This document shows positions 50,793 to 62,269 of a stretch of DNA of 64,000 nucleotides, in pieces. Positions within the stretch are counted from its first letter, which is position 1, and every line of letters begins with the position of its first letter. The notes under the pieces are model-generated. The model did no database searches and was not told the DNA's origin. It saw nothing but the letters and a program-made list of their open reading frames with translations. A program made the translations under genes and the position numbers. The stretch spans positions 4,131,501 to 4,195,500 of the forward strand of contig NC_092572.1 in assembly GCF_037975245.1 (NCBI RefSeq), read 5' to 3'. The DNA comes from Apostichopus japonicus. Taxonomy: Eukaryota; Echinodermata; Holothuroidea; Aspidochirotida; Stichopodidae.

Positions 50793-51378
50793 ATGGTTTT
50801 ACGTACTTGGGAAAGAACTCGTTCCAATTCTCGCGAGATGCATAGCGTTGCTTTGCCAACAAAGAATTTGATACCTGTTTATGCTCCTAATACCCCAGTG
50901 ATGCCCAAGAGAACGGACCCCCGTTATGGTACCTTGGTGTGCCCACCTTTTATGCCAGGGTATGGCACAAGCTTACCAGTATATCCATATAGAAAAACTG
51001 ACTCAACCGCGTTTGGCACGCAGGGTTCACCATCTACGCCCGGTAGCAGGCAAACGGTAGATGCGAATACTGTTAAGACCAGTTCCGCGAATCTTGTCGA
51101 AAACACCCAGAGATATAGCCCATCACAGATTTCACCCAAACGGAATGGATTTTCAATTAATGAGTTACTGCATGATAACGATAACCTTAAAAGGAAAACG
51201 CATAGAGACGAAAGGGAAGAAAATCGAAATAATATGGGTATTTCACCCTCAACTCTTTGTTGTCAAGGTAATACGCACGAGGACAAAAAACTGCTCGAAA
51301 AGTGTAAAACATTGGACAGATTGGGAAAAAGTGAATTTCCAAGAAGAACTATGCCGGAAGTTATGGAGAGGATAAGAG
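50793..51378 (+). CDS. Candidate first coding exon of a transcription factor with an eh1-type repressor motif
   Basis: An open frame of 195 codons from ATG 50793 ends at a strong donor, gtaagaat (51379), in phase 1. The track-like open frame extends slightly upstream but only from a non-ATG codon. Residues 24-70 are Pro/Tyr-rich (LIPVYAPNTPVMPKR, CPPFMPGYG, SLPVYPYR). Residues 120-126 read FSINELL, preceded by SPKRNG, a good engrailed-homology-1 pattern that recruits Groucho/TLE in many homeodomain, Fox and T-box proteins. Residues 130-148 and 163-195 are charged. No DNA-binding domain is visible in this exon or downstream in the window, so the next exon is probably beyond 64000 or too short to see. 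Codon use is even and protein-like, unlike the surrounding frames. Family not identified. It could also be an internal exon if an acceptor lies just upstream. Confidence 0.5.
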
Positions 51379-54300
51379 GTAAGAATAATTCTTGACATGA
51401 TGTCATTATAAATACAAATTTTATTATTTCAAGTGAAAAATTCAAATTTAGTAGGCTTATTATATCTTTTAATGTATACTTAATACCCTAGCACTCAAAA
51501 TAGAATACTTAAAAATCCATTAAAACAATAAAACGGAATAATACAAAGTAAAAACAAAAATGAGAACATTAAAGAAAAATTAAAATTAAAAAACATTTAC
51601 CTCGGTGCATTTTTTTTTGATGAAGCATATTCTATTGTTTCAAATATATTGCGTTATTTCTTCACTATGGAATAATACAATCAGAGGTCGTTAAAATTAA
51701 TTGTTAAGAAAGCCGGAATCGAATGTACTAACTTACGTAATGTTTGGATTTTATTTAATTCAGATCAAACGTGTTAAACCCTTCACGTCAATTTGTTGCA
51801 ATATTCTATAATCTTTCTCATTTTAATTTGAAATTTAATAATAATAATCATAATAATAATAATAATAACAATAATAGTAATGTTACGTTTTTTTCTTTGA
51901 GATTTTATTTTTGCGCTATTAAAGGTATTGAGAATGAGCTTGTCATGAAACAAAGATACCCATATGCCAATATCGAACGGTTCTTAATGCAAATTATCAA
52001 TGTTTATTTGTCCAGTTCCAGACATTATATCCAGTCCATCGATTATTTCTGACATTAAAATTTAAATGACAAAAGTGAGACATATTTCTAGATTTTTGTT
52101 GCACAAAAGTGCTCATTTATTGATGAATTATTATCGACAACATTTGATTAAAGGTTTCGTCGCCCAGACACTTGAGTGTTACTCATATGCCTAAAAGTAC
52201 AAACGGAAACCTTCCATTTTTCTATCCTAAATTATTTGAAATGAAATCAGGGAATGGTTATGCAAATGAATTGCAAATTTAAAGGAGTTTTCGTATCTAA
52301 AACATATAGAAAATAGATGCCAACCGATGAAAACAAATATCATTTAATATTTCTTGCTGAGTAAGGCGATTTAGCTTTTATGTTATACTGTATCAACTAA
52401 GTCCTTATCAACTACAGGATAGACCGACTGAACCATTTTATCTTGTCATTTTAATATTGCAAATGGAAAATCTAAGGCTTATATATCAAAATTTGAATTC
52501 ATCTTTATGGTTTTGGATCTTTCCGTTTGTGTTATTTTTGGATCTGATAGGGGAAGGTGATGAGTAGGTTTATAGGAAAATAATGATTGTTTCCTTGTTA
52601 CAACCCGCGATTTTCATTATTTTCTCACGCTTCGGGTATCTGAGAAGGTTCTCAATTTTTATTAGTTCTAGAGAGGAAATTAAGCAATGTAGGTATTTAA
52701 GTTGATAGTTCAAACGATATCAGGAAATTATTAAATTTGCATTTTTCTTTGGAGATTTAATTCCTCTAACAAAATTATTAACTTATAAAACAAACCTTTT
52801 ATCTTTTGTCTCAAGTAGCCTACTTCGAATATGTAAATTGCGATTTTTATATTTCGGTATTAATGTTTCAAACATTTACCATTTCTTTGAAATCTATCAA
52901 TTCAGTCGCACTTTTGTTTTAGAAATAGCCCGTTCGCACCTGAGTTGCCCATCACCGGAAATATGTTATCTAGTCTGGTCACGAAATGTTTGTAGTTTTC
53001 TATTTTCCTTGTTATGAAATGGGCGGGTTGCTAAATCAAAATGCTGTATATTTTCCAAATCCTTACAGCGTTTCTATCCTGAACTCAAGAACCTGAATAA
53101 TAAATTAAAATAAAACCATTTATTTTCAGAGAGTGCTGTTGCACGTAAATATGTATAAATATACTCTAGATTTATTATAGAAATTATAGAAATGATGAAA
53201 TTATCCAGAACAGCATTTTTTTGGCGCGTTAAGGTGGGAGAAATTTTGTGAGGGCTGTGGAAGGGGGGAGGGGGGGGGGGGTCGAACATGAAATGTTCGT
53301 ATTTATTAAGATTGTAATACTGCTATGACCATTAAATTATTGAAGCTATAAGTTCCAATATGACAATTCATGAATTTGAGAAAAACAAATGGTAACCTAT
53401 ATGAGCCTCATTTCATTTCAATTTCTATAGGATTATTGCTAATGTAACAATTATAACCACATCTTAAAGAAAGCTACGTTTTGTAGAAATCACAGCAACA
53501 TAGCAACCATAAATAAATTCGGAAATGAATTTTTTACTATTCCATTATTTCACTTTCCTATATGAACATGGACGTATTTATATTGGCACTTTTTTCAATT
53601 TATACTTAAGCCAGGTTCAATCAAAATGCCATCATCAGTTGTAAGAGTCTATTAACAGCAATAATTAAGACATTAACTCTAAACTAAGCATGATATACGC
53701 CTATAACCTGCAGACCGAGTTCACTAGGTTCAAAGTTCATTTCTTATGCCATAATCGCAGCGTAGGAGGGTAGTGGCCTGTGATTGGTCAAAGAGTACGA
53801 CCATGATATTTTTCATTAATTATATCTGGTCTTTTCCATATACGGAAAAAAATTATTTGAAAATCAAACGCTTACGTGTATATTAATAAGTATAAATTGA
53901 TTAGACTCAATAACACGAATATGCTATTTTTTCTCGCTGTATTTAAATTTTATCACGACCCTAAAATAATTTTACCATTTCTTTCCTTCCCTATTTCGGG
54001 TTGAACATATTATTTTTATTTTTATTATTGTTAACGTTATTATAATGACTGAAAGATTAACACAGCCTAATGTTATAACTATACTGCAGTTATGATCGGT
54101 AGGTAAAGTAACGGTTTTGAGGGAGAAATAGTAACAATTATCCGTATATAGTTCGGTATGTATCGAGCAATAACTTGACATGAAAAACAGCCAAAACCTG
54201 ATCTTGTTTTGGTCAGCTGTTTTTATCACACGACAACATACGAAACATTGCGAAACTAACACTAATAGAATCATCCATATAAAAAGAGATGTTCCAGCTA

Positions 54301-54420
54301 TGTGCTAAAAGAAGAAACACGAAAAAAGAAAGAAAGGGGAGAGGAATATATGCCAATCAATTTCAAAGAAAAAGAACCGACTTGGGATAAATAAAATCTT
54401 GTCTCGAGGAAAGAAAATTC
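51379..54420. other. Presumed intron or intergenic, no exon seen
   Basis: AT-rich. Includes an (AAT)n-type microsatellite at about 51835-51878 and a G run at about 53260-53281. An octamer ATGCAAAT at 52260-52267 is followed closely by a second TGCAAAT. No homeodomain, forkhead or T-box coding segment was recognised in any frame. Confidence 0.45.
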
Positions 54421-54482
54421 GTGCTGAGAGTCCCGGCGAGCTCGAGTGTGAAACGCCCCGTAACGGGGAGCAGCGGGGAGCT

Positions 54483-54529
54483 ATGGCGGACACTAACCCT
54501 TCGGGCTCATGTTTACGGACGCTACACAG
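54483..54529 (+). CDS. Possible short first coding exon in a GC-rich islet
   Basis: The ATG at 54483 lies in gagctATGGCGG, a good initiation context, and opens MADTNPSGSCLRTLH before a donor, gtaaca, at 54530 in phase 2. The surrounding 54425-54530 is strikingly GC- and CpG-rich for this window, as at promoters. A candidate next exon from acceptor ttgcag at 60856 would continue KSNQNGLDKLYKKDFEIL before running into AT-rich sequence; that acceptor has a weak pyrimidine tract. No family resemblance. The minus strand is also open here. Confidence 0.25.
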
Positions 54530-57228
54530 GTAACATAAAAGTAGTTACGTGTTAGTAGAGTCTATACATCAAACGACGTCGCTTCTGTTTGCAAAACGTT
54601 ACTAACCAGGTGACTCGATAGTAAGAGACCTGAAAAATTACGAAAACGGGATTTTTTTCACCCGTTTTGTATTATTGCCATAACTGGCTTTTGAGATCTT
54701 ATACCTGCCATTACTGAAAAAAGGAGAAAATATTTATTAACATTTATATAATGTACGTACACAGGATTATTCTTTTTGTTGCAGTAATTAAGCACTTTCA
54801 TTAAAATTGTCTTTTCTCTCTCGACTTCTAAATATTCAATTCTCGTTCTTTTGACTTTTGAAATTGTCTGCTTTATAAATGTTCGCTATTCGGCAGAAAT
54901 CTCACCTCGTAAATTACCATTTATTACAAAAAAATAAATCACCGTTTTATTTTGAGTTAAGCTCGACACCAAAATCAATAAACAACTTTTCTAAACCGTT
55001 TTTAACTTTCACTACCATTGATATTTAACAAAGATTCTATAATTCTCTTGTAAATTCTTTTAATACCAGAATAAATGTTATATATAGCCCTTACGTATGA
55101 GCTTTGGGGATTCACTCAAATATTCTCTTCATATTTGATAATAATGCAGACATTACGAAATTAAATATTGACTATAATATTTTTCTCAAAAAACAACTCT
55201 TTTTAAACTATTTTATTTACTACTGAAAGGAATTTTGAACTTTCCAGTTCAACACTGTGGGCTAATATATTCCTCTGTGAATTTTTGGTTGGCAAATTTT
55301 GGACAGAATAATTATTTCAGAATAATGGTTGCATTGTTCCGATGAGCGCAATCGAGTACAACTGATTACAACATTTGCTAAAATCTTACGATCGAGTCAC
55401 GATTCTGTATGAACTTAACTTAATTATGTTACCAGAAAAGAAAAACATATATACGACATTAATACTCCACATACTTAACTAATTATTTTATTTAAGCTCT
55501 TTTATTTAAGTTTTTGTCTAGCTTGAATCAACATATCGTTTACATAATCTCTAATTGTAATCAATATTGATATACAGTCAATAATCATAATCAATATCCG
55601 AATATAATGGATAAATTTATTCCTTCAACCTTTCCCCTCCCTCCCCGCCCCCATCAGATCGCTCACCCAATCAATTCCTCTATTTGTGTTCAATACACCA
55701 CAAGTAAATGTTTCCGTTAAATGAATGAAACATGAATGAACCAACAAATTACTCTTTTTCATCCTTAATTCCGCTGTCTTCTTCAAACAGTTGCTACAAA
55801 CCAGTCCTTTTAATTGTAAGAAAAACAAACCCCATCAGTTTGCAAGATTAATGACGTCAGAACATACAACGTTTAATTCAATAGAATTTGTGAAAAATCT
55901 CCAATTCGCAAAAACAAGTGTCCTAAAAAAATTGCTAATTTTCTCACATAATTTTCCTCAACTTTAAATTATCGTCTTCCAATCTGAGTCTGTAATCTGT
56001 AAATCTCTTCTCATATTTAAATTTTTGTAATTATATATCGCTTGTCCAAACCTATAGAGTGCTCTTGGAACGTTAAGAAGAAAACAATTAATAGTGAAGG
56101 TGCTGTGGTCAATTAATATTAAAGTTGTGCATTTTTTGTTGCATTTGTAACAATCTATAGTGACCAATTAGCTGATAACTGGTTAATATCTTTCTTTAGT
56201 TCACAAATGTCGCACCAACAACGCTGGACTTTGATATAAGACTTTCTTAAGATGAAACACTACAGAAGTTACTTAGCTTTGTGGAACAGAAGTTGTTTTA
56301 TGTGTTTTCAATTAAATTGTTAATGACACGCTTAACAGGAGAAAACAGATCAAAGTAAATTCGAACCGCGTTTTATTTTGATGTACTTGTTCACTCATGT
56401 TCATTATTTGGTTAAGAAAGAGTGGTACAAAGTTAAAACCTGCCACAAATGCAGCCACATTTTTTTATTGATTTGAAGGCCATTTCAGTTACATTTTATT
56501 CTAACACATACAGACAGACACATACACACAGATAGACACACAGAGGAAACACGCATAGTCTACAACTGTATCTATATTACAACTACTAAAACCAGATAGT
56601 TTCAAATCATTATCTACACTCTTAATTACAAAGAGAGGAGGATTCCCTCTTGAAAGACTTCTCATTTGGGTAGTGAATTTTAATCTTTTCTTTGGAGTTA
56701 ATTTTTGCAACTTAAGTTACAATTGAGTGAATACATTCACCACTTTTAGAATTCCATTGTCAACAAACCACTCAGTAATAACGTCTATATATGCTTTCCT
56801 GAAAATGAATTAACCACCCCCCTCAAGACCCCCCTCCCCCTCCCGGACACTCTCGATGATTGACGTTTCACTTGAATTGAAAGATTGAGTTCTCACTTGT
56901 TGAGATTAACAAAAACTCTGCCATACAAAAGTAGCCCCCTTAACGCCCATCTCGCCCCCTCCCCACTGCCCGCCCCCTCCCCACTTCCCCCTCCCCACTC
57001 CCCCCTCTCCACTGCCACTATCGCCCTGCTACCGTACACACGAATCATGGTCATATGTACAAATCCAACTGCAAGTGTGTCCATGTCTGACACAGGGTTA
57101 CAATATACCTGCAAATACGCGCTTCGTGATTTAGAAAAAGTGTATATTTTAAATAACACAGAAAGCTCTAAGCTAACTGCTATGGCTTAGTCTCACAGTC
57201 ATGAAACAAATAATGCTTGAAACGGAAC
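54530..57228. other. Intergenic or intronic, no gene seen
   Basis: AT-rich, with short frames only. Contains a CRE palindrome at 55852-55859, a CA/GA-rich patch at about 56508-56555 and the C-rich tract at 56935-57025. Confidence 0.45.
56935..57025 (+). repeat. C-rich polypyrimidine tract
   Basis: About 90 bases dominated by ccccctccccact-type repeats. It is a candidate for triplex or i-motif structure and the source of the spurious Pro-rich frame here. Confidence 0.75.
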
Positions 57229-59284
57229 CAGGACACTTCGCCCAACAACCATTTCGCCCAACAACCATTTCGCCCAACTACCATTTCGCCCAACCAGCCT
57301 GGTCATTTCGCCCAACCAGCCTGGTCATTTCGCCCAACCAGCATGGTCATTTCGCCCAACCATCATAGTCATTTCGCCCAACCAGCATGGTCATTTCGTC
57401 CAACCAGCATGGTCATTTCGCCCAACCTTATTTTTACTAATATTCAGTCAGAATAATATTACTGTTTATATTTCACTAGTTCAATTTGATTTATTTTGGG
57501 TTAGGTTACTTCGTAATAGCCTAAGTGAGGTCCGCTCGATATCGATCGGAGTCTGAGCAGTTATTTCGGGTATAATGGGAGGATTACACTACTTTAGGCG
57601 TTTACGCGTACAATGGAAGTTTTATTATTATACAAACACAGGGGAATCGGTCTTCATAAAAACCTATCAAACCTTACACCTAAAACACTGATCCATCCTA
57701 CTGACTAACAATTCCCGAACGTTTCCTTATTAAATTGAAAAAATATATAAAACCCGTCCGTAATATTGAATTACTATATTTAATCAATGTAACCACTTTA
57801 TCAATGTAACCACATATGTAATCACATATGTAATCAATATGTAATCAATTCATATTTAATCAAGGTTGGGCGATATGACCGGACTGGTTGGGCGAAATGA
57901 CCAGGCTGGTTGGGCGAAATGACCAGAAGTGACTAGAAAGCCTTGAAACAAACGCTTTCTAGTCACTTCGCCCAACAACCATTTCGCCCAACTGCCATTT
58001 CGCCCAACCAGCCTGGTCATTTCGCCCAACCAGCCTGGTCATTTCGCCCAACCAGCATGGTCATTTCGCCCAACCATCATAGTCATTTCGCCCAACTAGC
58101 ATGGTCATTTCGCCCAACCGTGTTGGTCATTTCGCCCAACCTTATTTTTACTAATATTCAGTCAGAATAATATTACTTTTTCTATTCCACTAGTTCAATT
58201 TGATTTATTTTGGGTTAGGTACTTCGTAATAGGTAAATAAAAAAGTGAGGTCCGCTCGATATCGATCGGAGTCTGAGCAGTTATTTCGGGTATAATGGGA
58301 GGATTACACTACTTTAGGCGTTTACGCATACAATGGGAGTTATATTATTATACAAACACAGGGGAATCGGTCTTCATAAAAACCTATCAAACCTAACCCC
58401 TAAAACACTGATCCATCCTGCTGACTAACAATTCCCGAACGTTTCCTTATTAAATTGAAAAAAAAAAAATATATAAAACCCGTCCGTAATATTGAATTAC
58501 TATATTTAATCAATGTAACCACTTTATCAATGTAACCACATATGTAATCACATATGTAATCAATTTAACCACGACTTCAAGTTTCCTTAATACTCGGTTC
58601 GTATCCCGTAACGTTAACAATTCCCGAACGTTTACTATATCAAACCTATCAAACCTAACCCCTAAAACACTGATCCATCCTCAAAATTCCTTAATATTCG
58701 GTTCGTATCCTGTAACGTTAAAAATTCCCGAACGTTTCCTTACTAAAGTTATACAAAGTAAAGGACTTCAAGTTTCCTTAATATTCCTTAATATTCGAAC
58801 GTTTACTATCAAACCTAACCTCTAACACACTGATCAATCCTCAAGTTTCCTTAATATTCGGTTCGTATCCTGTAACGTTAAAAATTCCCGAACGTTTCCT
58901 TACTAAAGTTATACAAAGTAAAGGACTTCAAGTTTCCTTAATATTCCTTAATATTCGAATGTTTACTATCAAACCTAACCCCTAACACACTGATCAATCC
59001 TCAAGTTTCCTTAATATTCGGTTCGTATCCTGTAACGTTAACAATCCCCGAACGTTTCCTTTTGAAATATCATATTTAATCAAGGTTGGGCGAAATGACC
59101 AGGCTGGTTGGGCGAAATGACCAGGCTGGTTGGGCGAAATGACCAGGCTGGTTGGGCGAAATGACCAGGCTGGTTGGGCGAAATGACCAGGCTGGTTGGG
59201 CGAAATGACCAGGCTGGTTGGGCGAAATGGTAAGGTTGGGCGAAATGGCAGTTGGGCGAAATGGTTGTTGGGCGAAGTGTCCTG
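57229..59284. mobile_element. Foldback-type element with inverted arrays of a 22-bp repeat
   Basis: The outer ends are exact inverted repeats: caggacacttcgcccaacaa at the left and its complement ending in gtgtcctg at the right. Each arm is a tandem array of a 22-bp unit (gtcatttcgcccaaccagcctg). There are forward arrays at 57229-57426 and 57954-58143 and inverted arrays at 57862-57926 and 59085-59284. The core 57425-57855 is duplicated at 58140-58565, so this looks like two elements head to tail, joined at a 16-bp perfect palindrome (57926-57941 / 57954-57969). No target duplication was found. Long inverted arms of short tandem repeats are the known structure of foldback elements, including the TU family of sea urchins. 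Confidence 0.8.
58570..59060 (+). repeat. Internal tandem repeats of the foldback element
   Basis: Two to three copies of a segment of about 155 bp containing caagtttccttaatattcgg, ttcgtatcctgtaacgtta, attcccgaacgtttcctt and tatcaaacctaacc. Pieces of the same sequence occur in the duplicated core at 57700-57740. Confidence 0.85.
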
Positions 59285-59744
59285 CTTCCAAACAAACTAT
59301 ACTTGAAATATTGCTACAAGCGAAAAAAAGAAACACGAAAATCATCAATGTTTTCTTAAATATTAAATGGCAGTTTTTGTTGTTGTTGTTGTTGATGGGC
59401 ATTTACCCTAACAAAAACGTCTTTCAAAATGTTACATGCTTATGTAAATGTTATCATGCAGGATCACGAATTGCTAAAATTTTCTATAAAATGAAACAGA
59501 TTTGTTCGAAAATAATCTGGACAAGAAAGGAATTATGGCTTACAGAAAAATATATTGTAGAAAAATCATCACTTTACAAAGTAAATGAAAAAAAAATTAC
59601 TATGGAAATATTTTAACATCAGCAAAAAGATAAGTTAACAATTAAATGAGATTTTAACAAAATAACCTTAGTGAAATTTCTTTAGCAAAAATCTCGTGAA
59701 ATGTCTTGCTTAAATCAATGATCTTAAAAGCCGAAATGCTCTTG

Positions 59745-59875
59745 AAATCTACTCCCTGCCGCACCCCTCCTCTCCACTTCCCCTCCCTGCCGCACCTCTC
59801 CCCTCCCCATTCCCCTTCCTGCCGCACCCCTCCCCTCCGCCTACCCTTCTCTCTCCCCTCGCTATCTCTTGCTCT
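59745..59875 (+). repeat. C-rich tandem tract
   Basis: About three to four copies of a unit with ccctgccgcacccctcc, 28-37 bp apart, grading into ctctct. Open frames on both strands here are repeat-driven. The rest of 59285-60320 shows nothing recognisable. Confidence 0.75.
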
Positions 59876-60321
59876 CTCTGGGATGTTCGCAAAGAAAAAG
59901 AAAGTGTAGTATACTTTCCGTTGAGCTGTTGGTTCCAATTAGGAAAAGGACCACAAAATCGTTTCATTTGGTAAAGCCGTGCCTCTCCTCTGATTCCAGA
60001 CTGTAATGTGAGTACAAAGTGTGGAGTACCAGAATATAAGCGAGTACAAGCTCCCGAGTACGAACACAACGTAATGAGAGCGAGTACATTAAGTTTGACT
60101 TCTGTTGAGTACAAGAATATACAGTAGAAACAAATAAGTCCCATACGTGTAAATATAAAGAATGCACTCGAGAGAGAAAACGGACTCCATGATTGCAACT
60201 CTTTCATTCAAATAACGACTGCATTATTGTATTGCAAACGCCATGAGGCGGTTCCTCTCGCCCCAAATGGTGCGATTAGCTGTTAATTTGAAAATTTGAA
60301 AATAACAATAAACAATATCAG

Positions 60322-60520
60322 CCCGTAGCTCTATATGCAGATTTTGTTGGGTCTTTGGGTACATTTTTTATAGCAATGTTTAAGTCGAGAATTAATTTTT
60401 CAAATGTACCCATGGACCTAACGAAATTTGCATATTGAACTACGGGCACTTCTATATGCAAATTTCGTTAGGTCTACGGGTACATTTATTATAGCAGTGT
60501 GTACGTCTAAAGTTAATCGT
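60322..60520. repeat. Inverted repeat with 43-bp arms plus a third direct copy
   Basis: Arms 60322-60364 and 60404-60446 (cccgtagctctatatgcag.. against a complement reading cccgtagttcaatatgcaa..) pair over 43 bases with about eight mismatches around a 39-base loop. A third copy in the first arm's orientation runs from about 60449, including loop sequence, to about 60520. It may be a small hairpin-type transposon remnant. Confidence 0.8.
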
Positions 60521-60598
60521 GCAGGAGAGGCAAATAATAATATAGACTGCACAGTGTGTTCATATCCACTGTGAGGATAATATGTCGAATTATAATAA

Positions 60599-60610
60599 AT
60601 GAATATTCAT
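60599..60610. promoter_or_regulatory. Palindrome ATGAATATTCAT
   Basis: Third occurrence of the TGAATATTCA core in the window. A POU or homeodomain dimer site is possible; function is not shown. Confidence 0.25.
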
Positions 60611-61390
60611 AGAGTAACAATAGGAAGTAATGCCAGATGCTTTGAAAAAGAAATATGCAGAGAATTATAAGAAACGGTTCATTCCGTTTTTTAAATTTCA
60701 TCTTCTTCCATTTGTTACCAGTTTCGAATGTTTCATTCAACGTCTGACCCGGTGACTTCTGGGTGAAATTATTCTTAATTGTTTGTAAGATAAAAGAACT
60801 GTCGAATACTAAATGAAATTTTAAATTAATATTGACAATTAATGTTAACATTGCAGGAAGAGCAACCAGAATGGATTAGACAAGCTTTACAAAAAAGACT
60901 TCGAGATTCTTACTTTTTTATTTTATATTATTATTATTATTACTATCCAAACTCGAAGGAGCAAGGGAAGGAAATGATATTAACAAGACCGCAAACATGG
61001 ACCCTGTCAAATATTATTCTCATTCGGGAAATTAGAAGTAGCAGAATAAGGTTAATGGAAAAGAGTAGGCTTGACTTTGGATGGAAGAGAACTTCGTCCA
61101 TGCTGTTTGAGATTAGTCTGTGTTTAATCAGAACCGGTGTTATACAGAGGGAAATAGTTGTCAGTTTAGAAGGTTGCAACAGGTTGTGATTATTAGTAAA
61201 TGTAATTAATTATCCCCCTCATGCAAAGATTAAGATACGAAATGTCACATAAATATAGCTTAACGAGGTCAAAATGCAAGGATGGATAAAACAACTGCCG
61301 TCTATTCTCTTAAAGATTGATTTGTTTCGTTAACATTGGGTAACAGTTTTTGAAGTTTTAATCTGAACAAGTTATGTATAATAACTAACA

Positions 61391-61570
61391 CACGCTTCTC
61401 GGCCTTTTGGCTAAGATCATGTGTAGTATCTGTTCCCTTTCGAGAGGAATCGTGATACACACCCGAGGATGATCACACAGTCACAGTCTCGATGCAAGGG
61501 GACTGGGGTTGAGAGCGGATCGGTCGTTCGGTTGTTTGGTTTTTCGTGCCCGGCTTCTCTCCTGGGTGAC
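61391..61570 (+). ncRNA. U2-snRNA-like structured sequence, divergent or pseudogene
   Basis: Positions 61393-61435 match the 5' end of U2 snRNA at 42 of 43 bases, from cgcttctcggccttttggct through the branch-point-recognising gtgtagtatctgttc. After that the sequence no longer matches U2 but still looks structured. Hairpins are ttcc..ggaa (61433-61449), gtgat..atcac (61452-61476) and cagtctc..gggactg (61484-61505). An Sm-site-like ggtttttcg lies at 61538-61546, followed by a terminal stem gtgcccgg..cctgggtgac (61547-61570) and tttt. Total length is about 180, close to U2's 188. It could be a variant U2-like RNA, a fusion of a truncated U2 copy with other sequence, or a pseudogene. No promoter elements were identified. 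Confidence 0.55.
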
Positions 61571-61574
61571 TTTT

Positions 61575-62265
61575 CTTAAAAAGTAATAACTACACAATAA
61601 CATAACACCCATCAGTATGTTAAGATTAGTTGTGTGATAACAGGGGAAATCCCTCTACACTGCACGACTTATTTTATCACTTAATCCAACACAGAAAAAT
61701 TTTGCGGCTCGCAAATTTTATGTAATAACTTTTTTTCTTCTTTTTCATTAGCGAATCCGTTAAAGTTTATACATATTGTCTTCTGTTGTATCAATTACTG
61801 GTAAAACTGGATTGATTAATAATTTATCTTCTAATCTTCTAATTCGCTGAGAGGTTTGTCATCTTTATGAGAATATCCGTTCAATATGATTCATATCGTT
61901 TATACGTTGTATTAGTACAGAAAATCAATTAAGGTAAAACTAACGCTAGACGTTCAAATAACATCTCTGAAAGTTCAGAAACGTGGAAAAGATAACCAGT
62001 AGGTCTACTATTGTAATTCTTCATAATTCTCTCGCAACTGATATAACGACGAGAACTATCATGAAATGCAGCGTTAATAGTAGACTTGTAGTGAGTTCAC
62101 ACACTCATATTCTAGCATTGCTAGTTAACTGTAATTGTACCCTTCCTCATGCAATTTGTACTCCTTCTGGTAACCGAGCCACGCTATATATCTACTATAC
62201 ATACTAGTACCAATATTTAACACTTCGGTACTCGCGCCTAGTGTCTTGTACTCAGAATAAAAGAG
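61575..62265. other. No gene seen
   Basis: AT-rich; only short frames without splice or family support. Confidence 0.45.
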
Positions 62266-62269
62266 AATG

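Noticed and set aside
57217-58170. Frames reading HFAQPAWSFRPT repeats
   Set aside because: Produced by the 22-bp repeats of the foldback element, present on both strands and in several frames.
60842-61189. Frame MLTLQEEQPEWIRQALQKRL.. with an acceptor-like ttgcag
   Set aside because: The first part could be an exon but it runs into an ATT repeat with no donor. Phase does not fit the 50793 exon, and only a weak link to 54529 exists, so it is not called.
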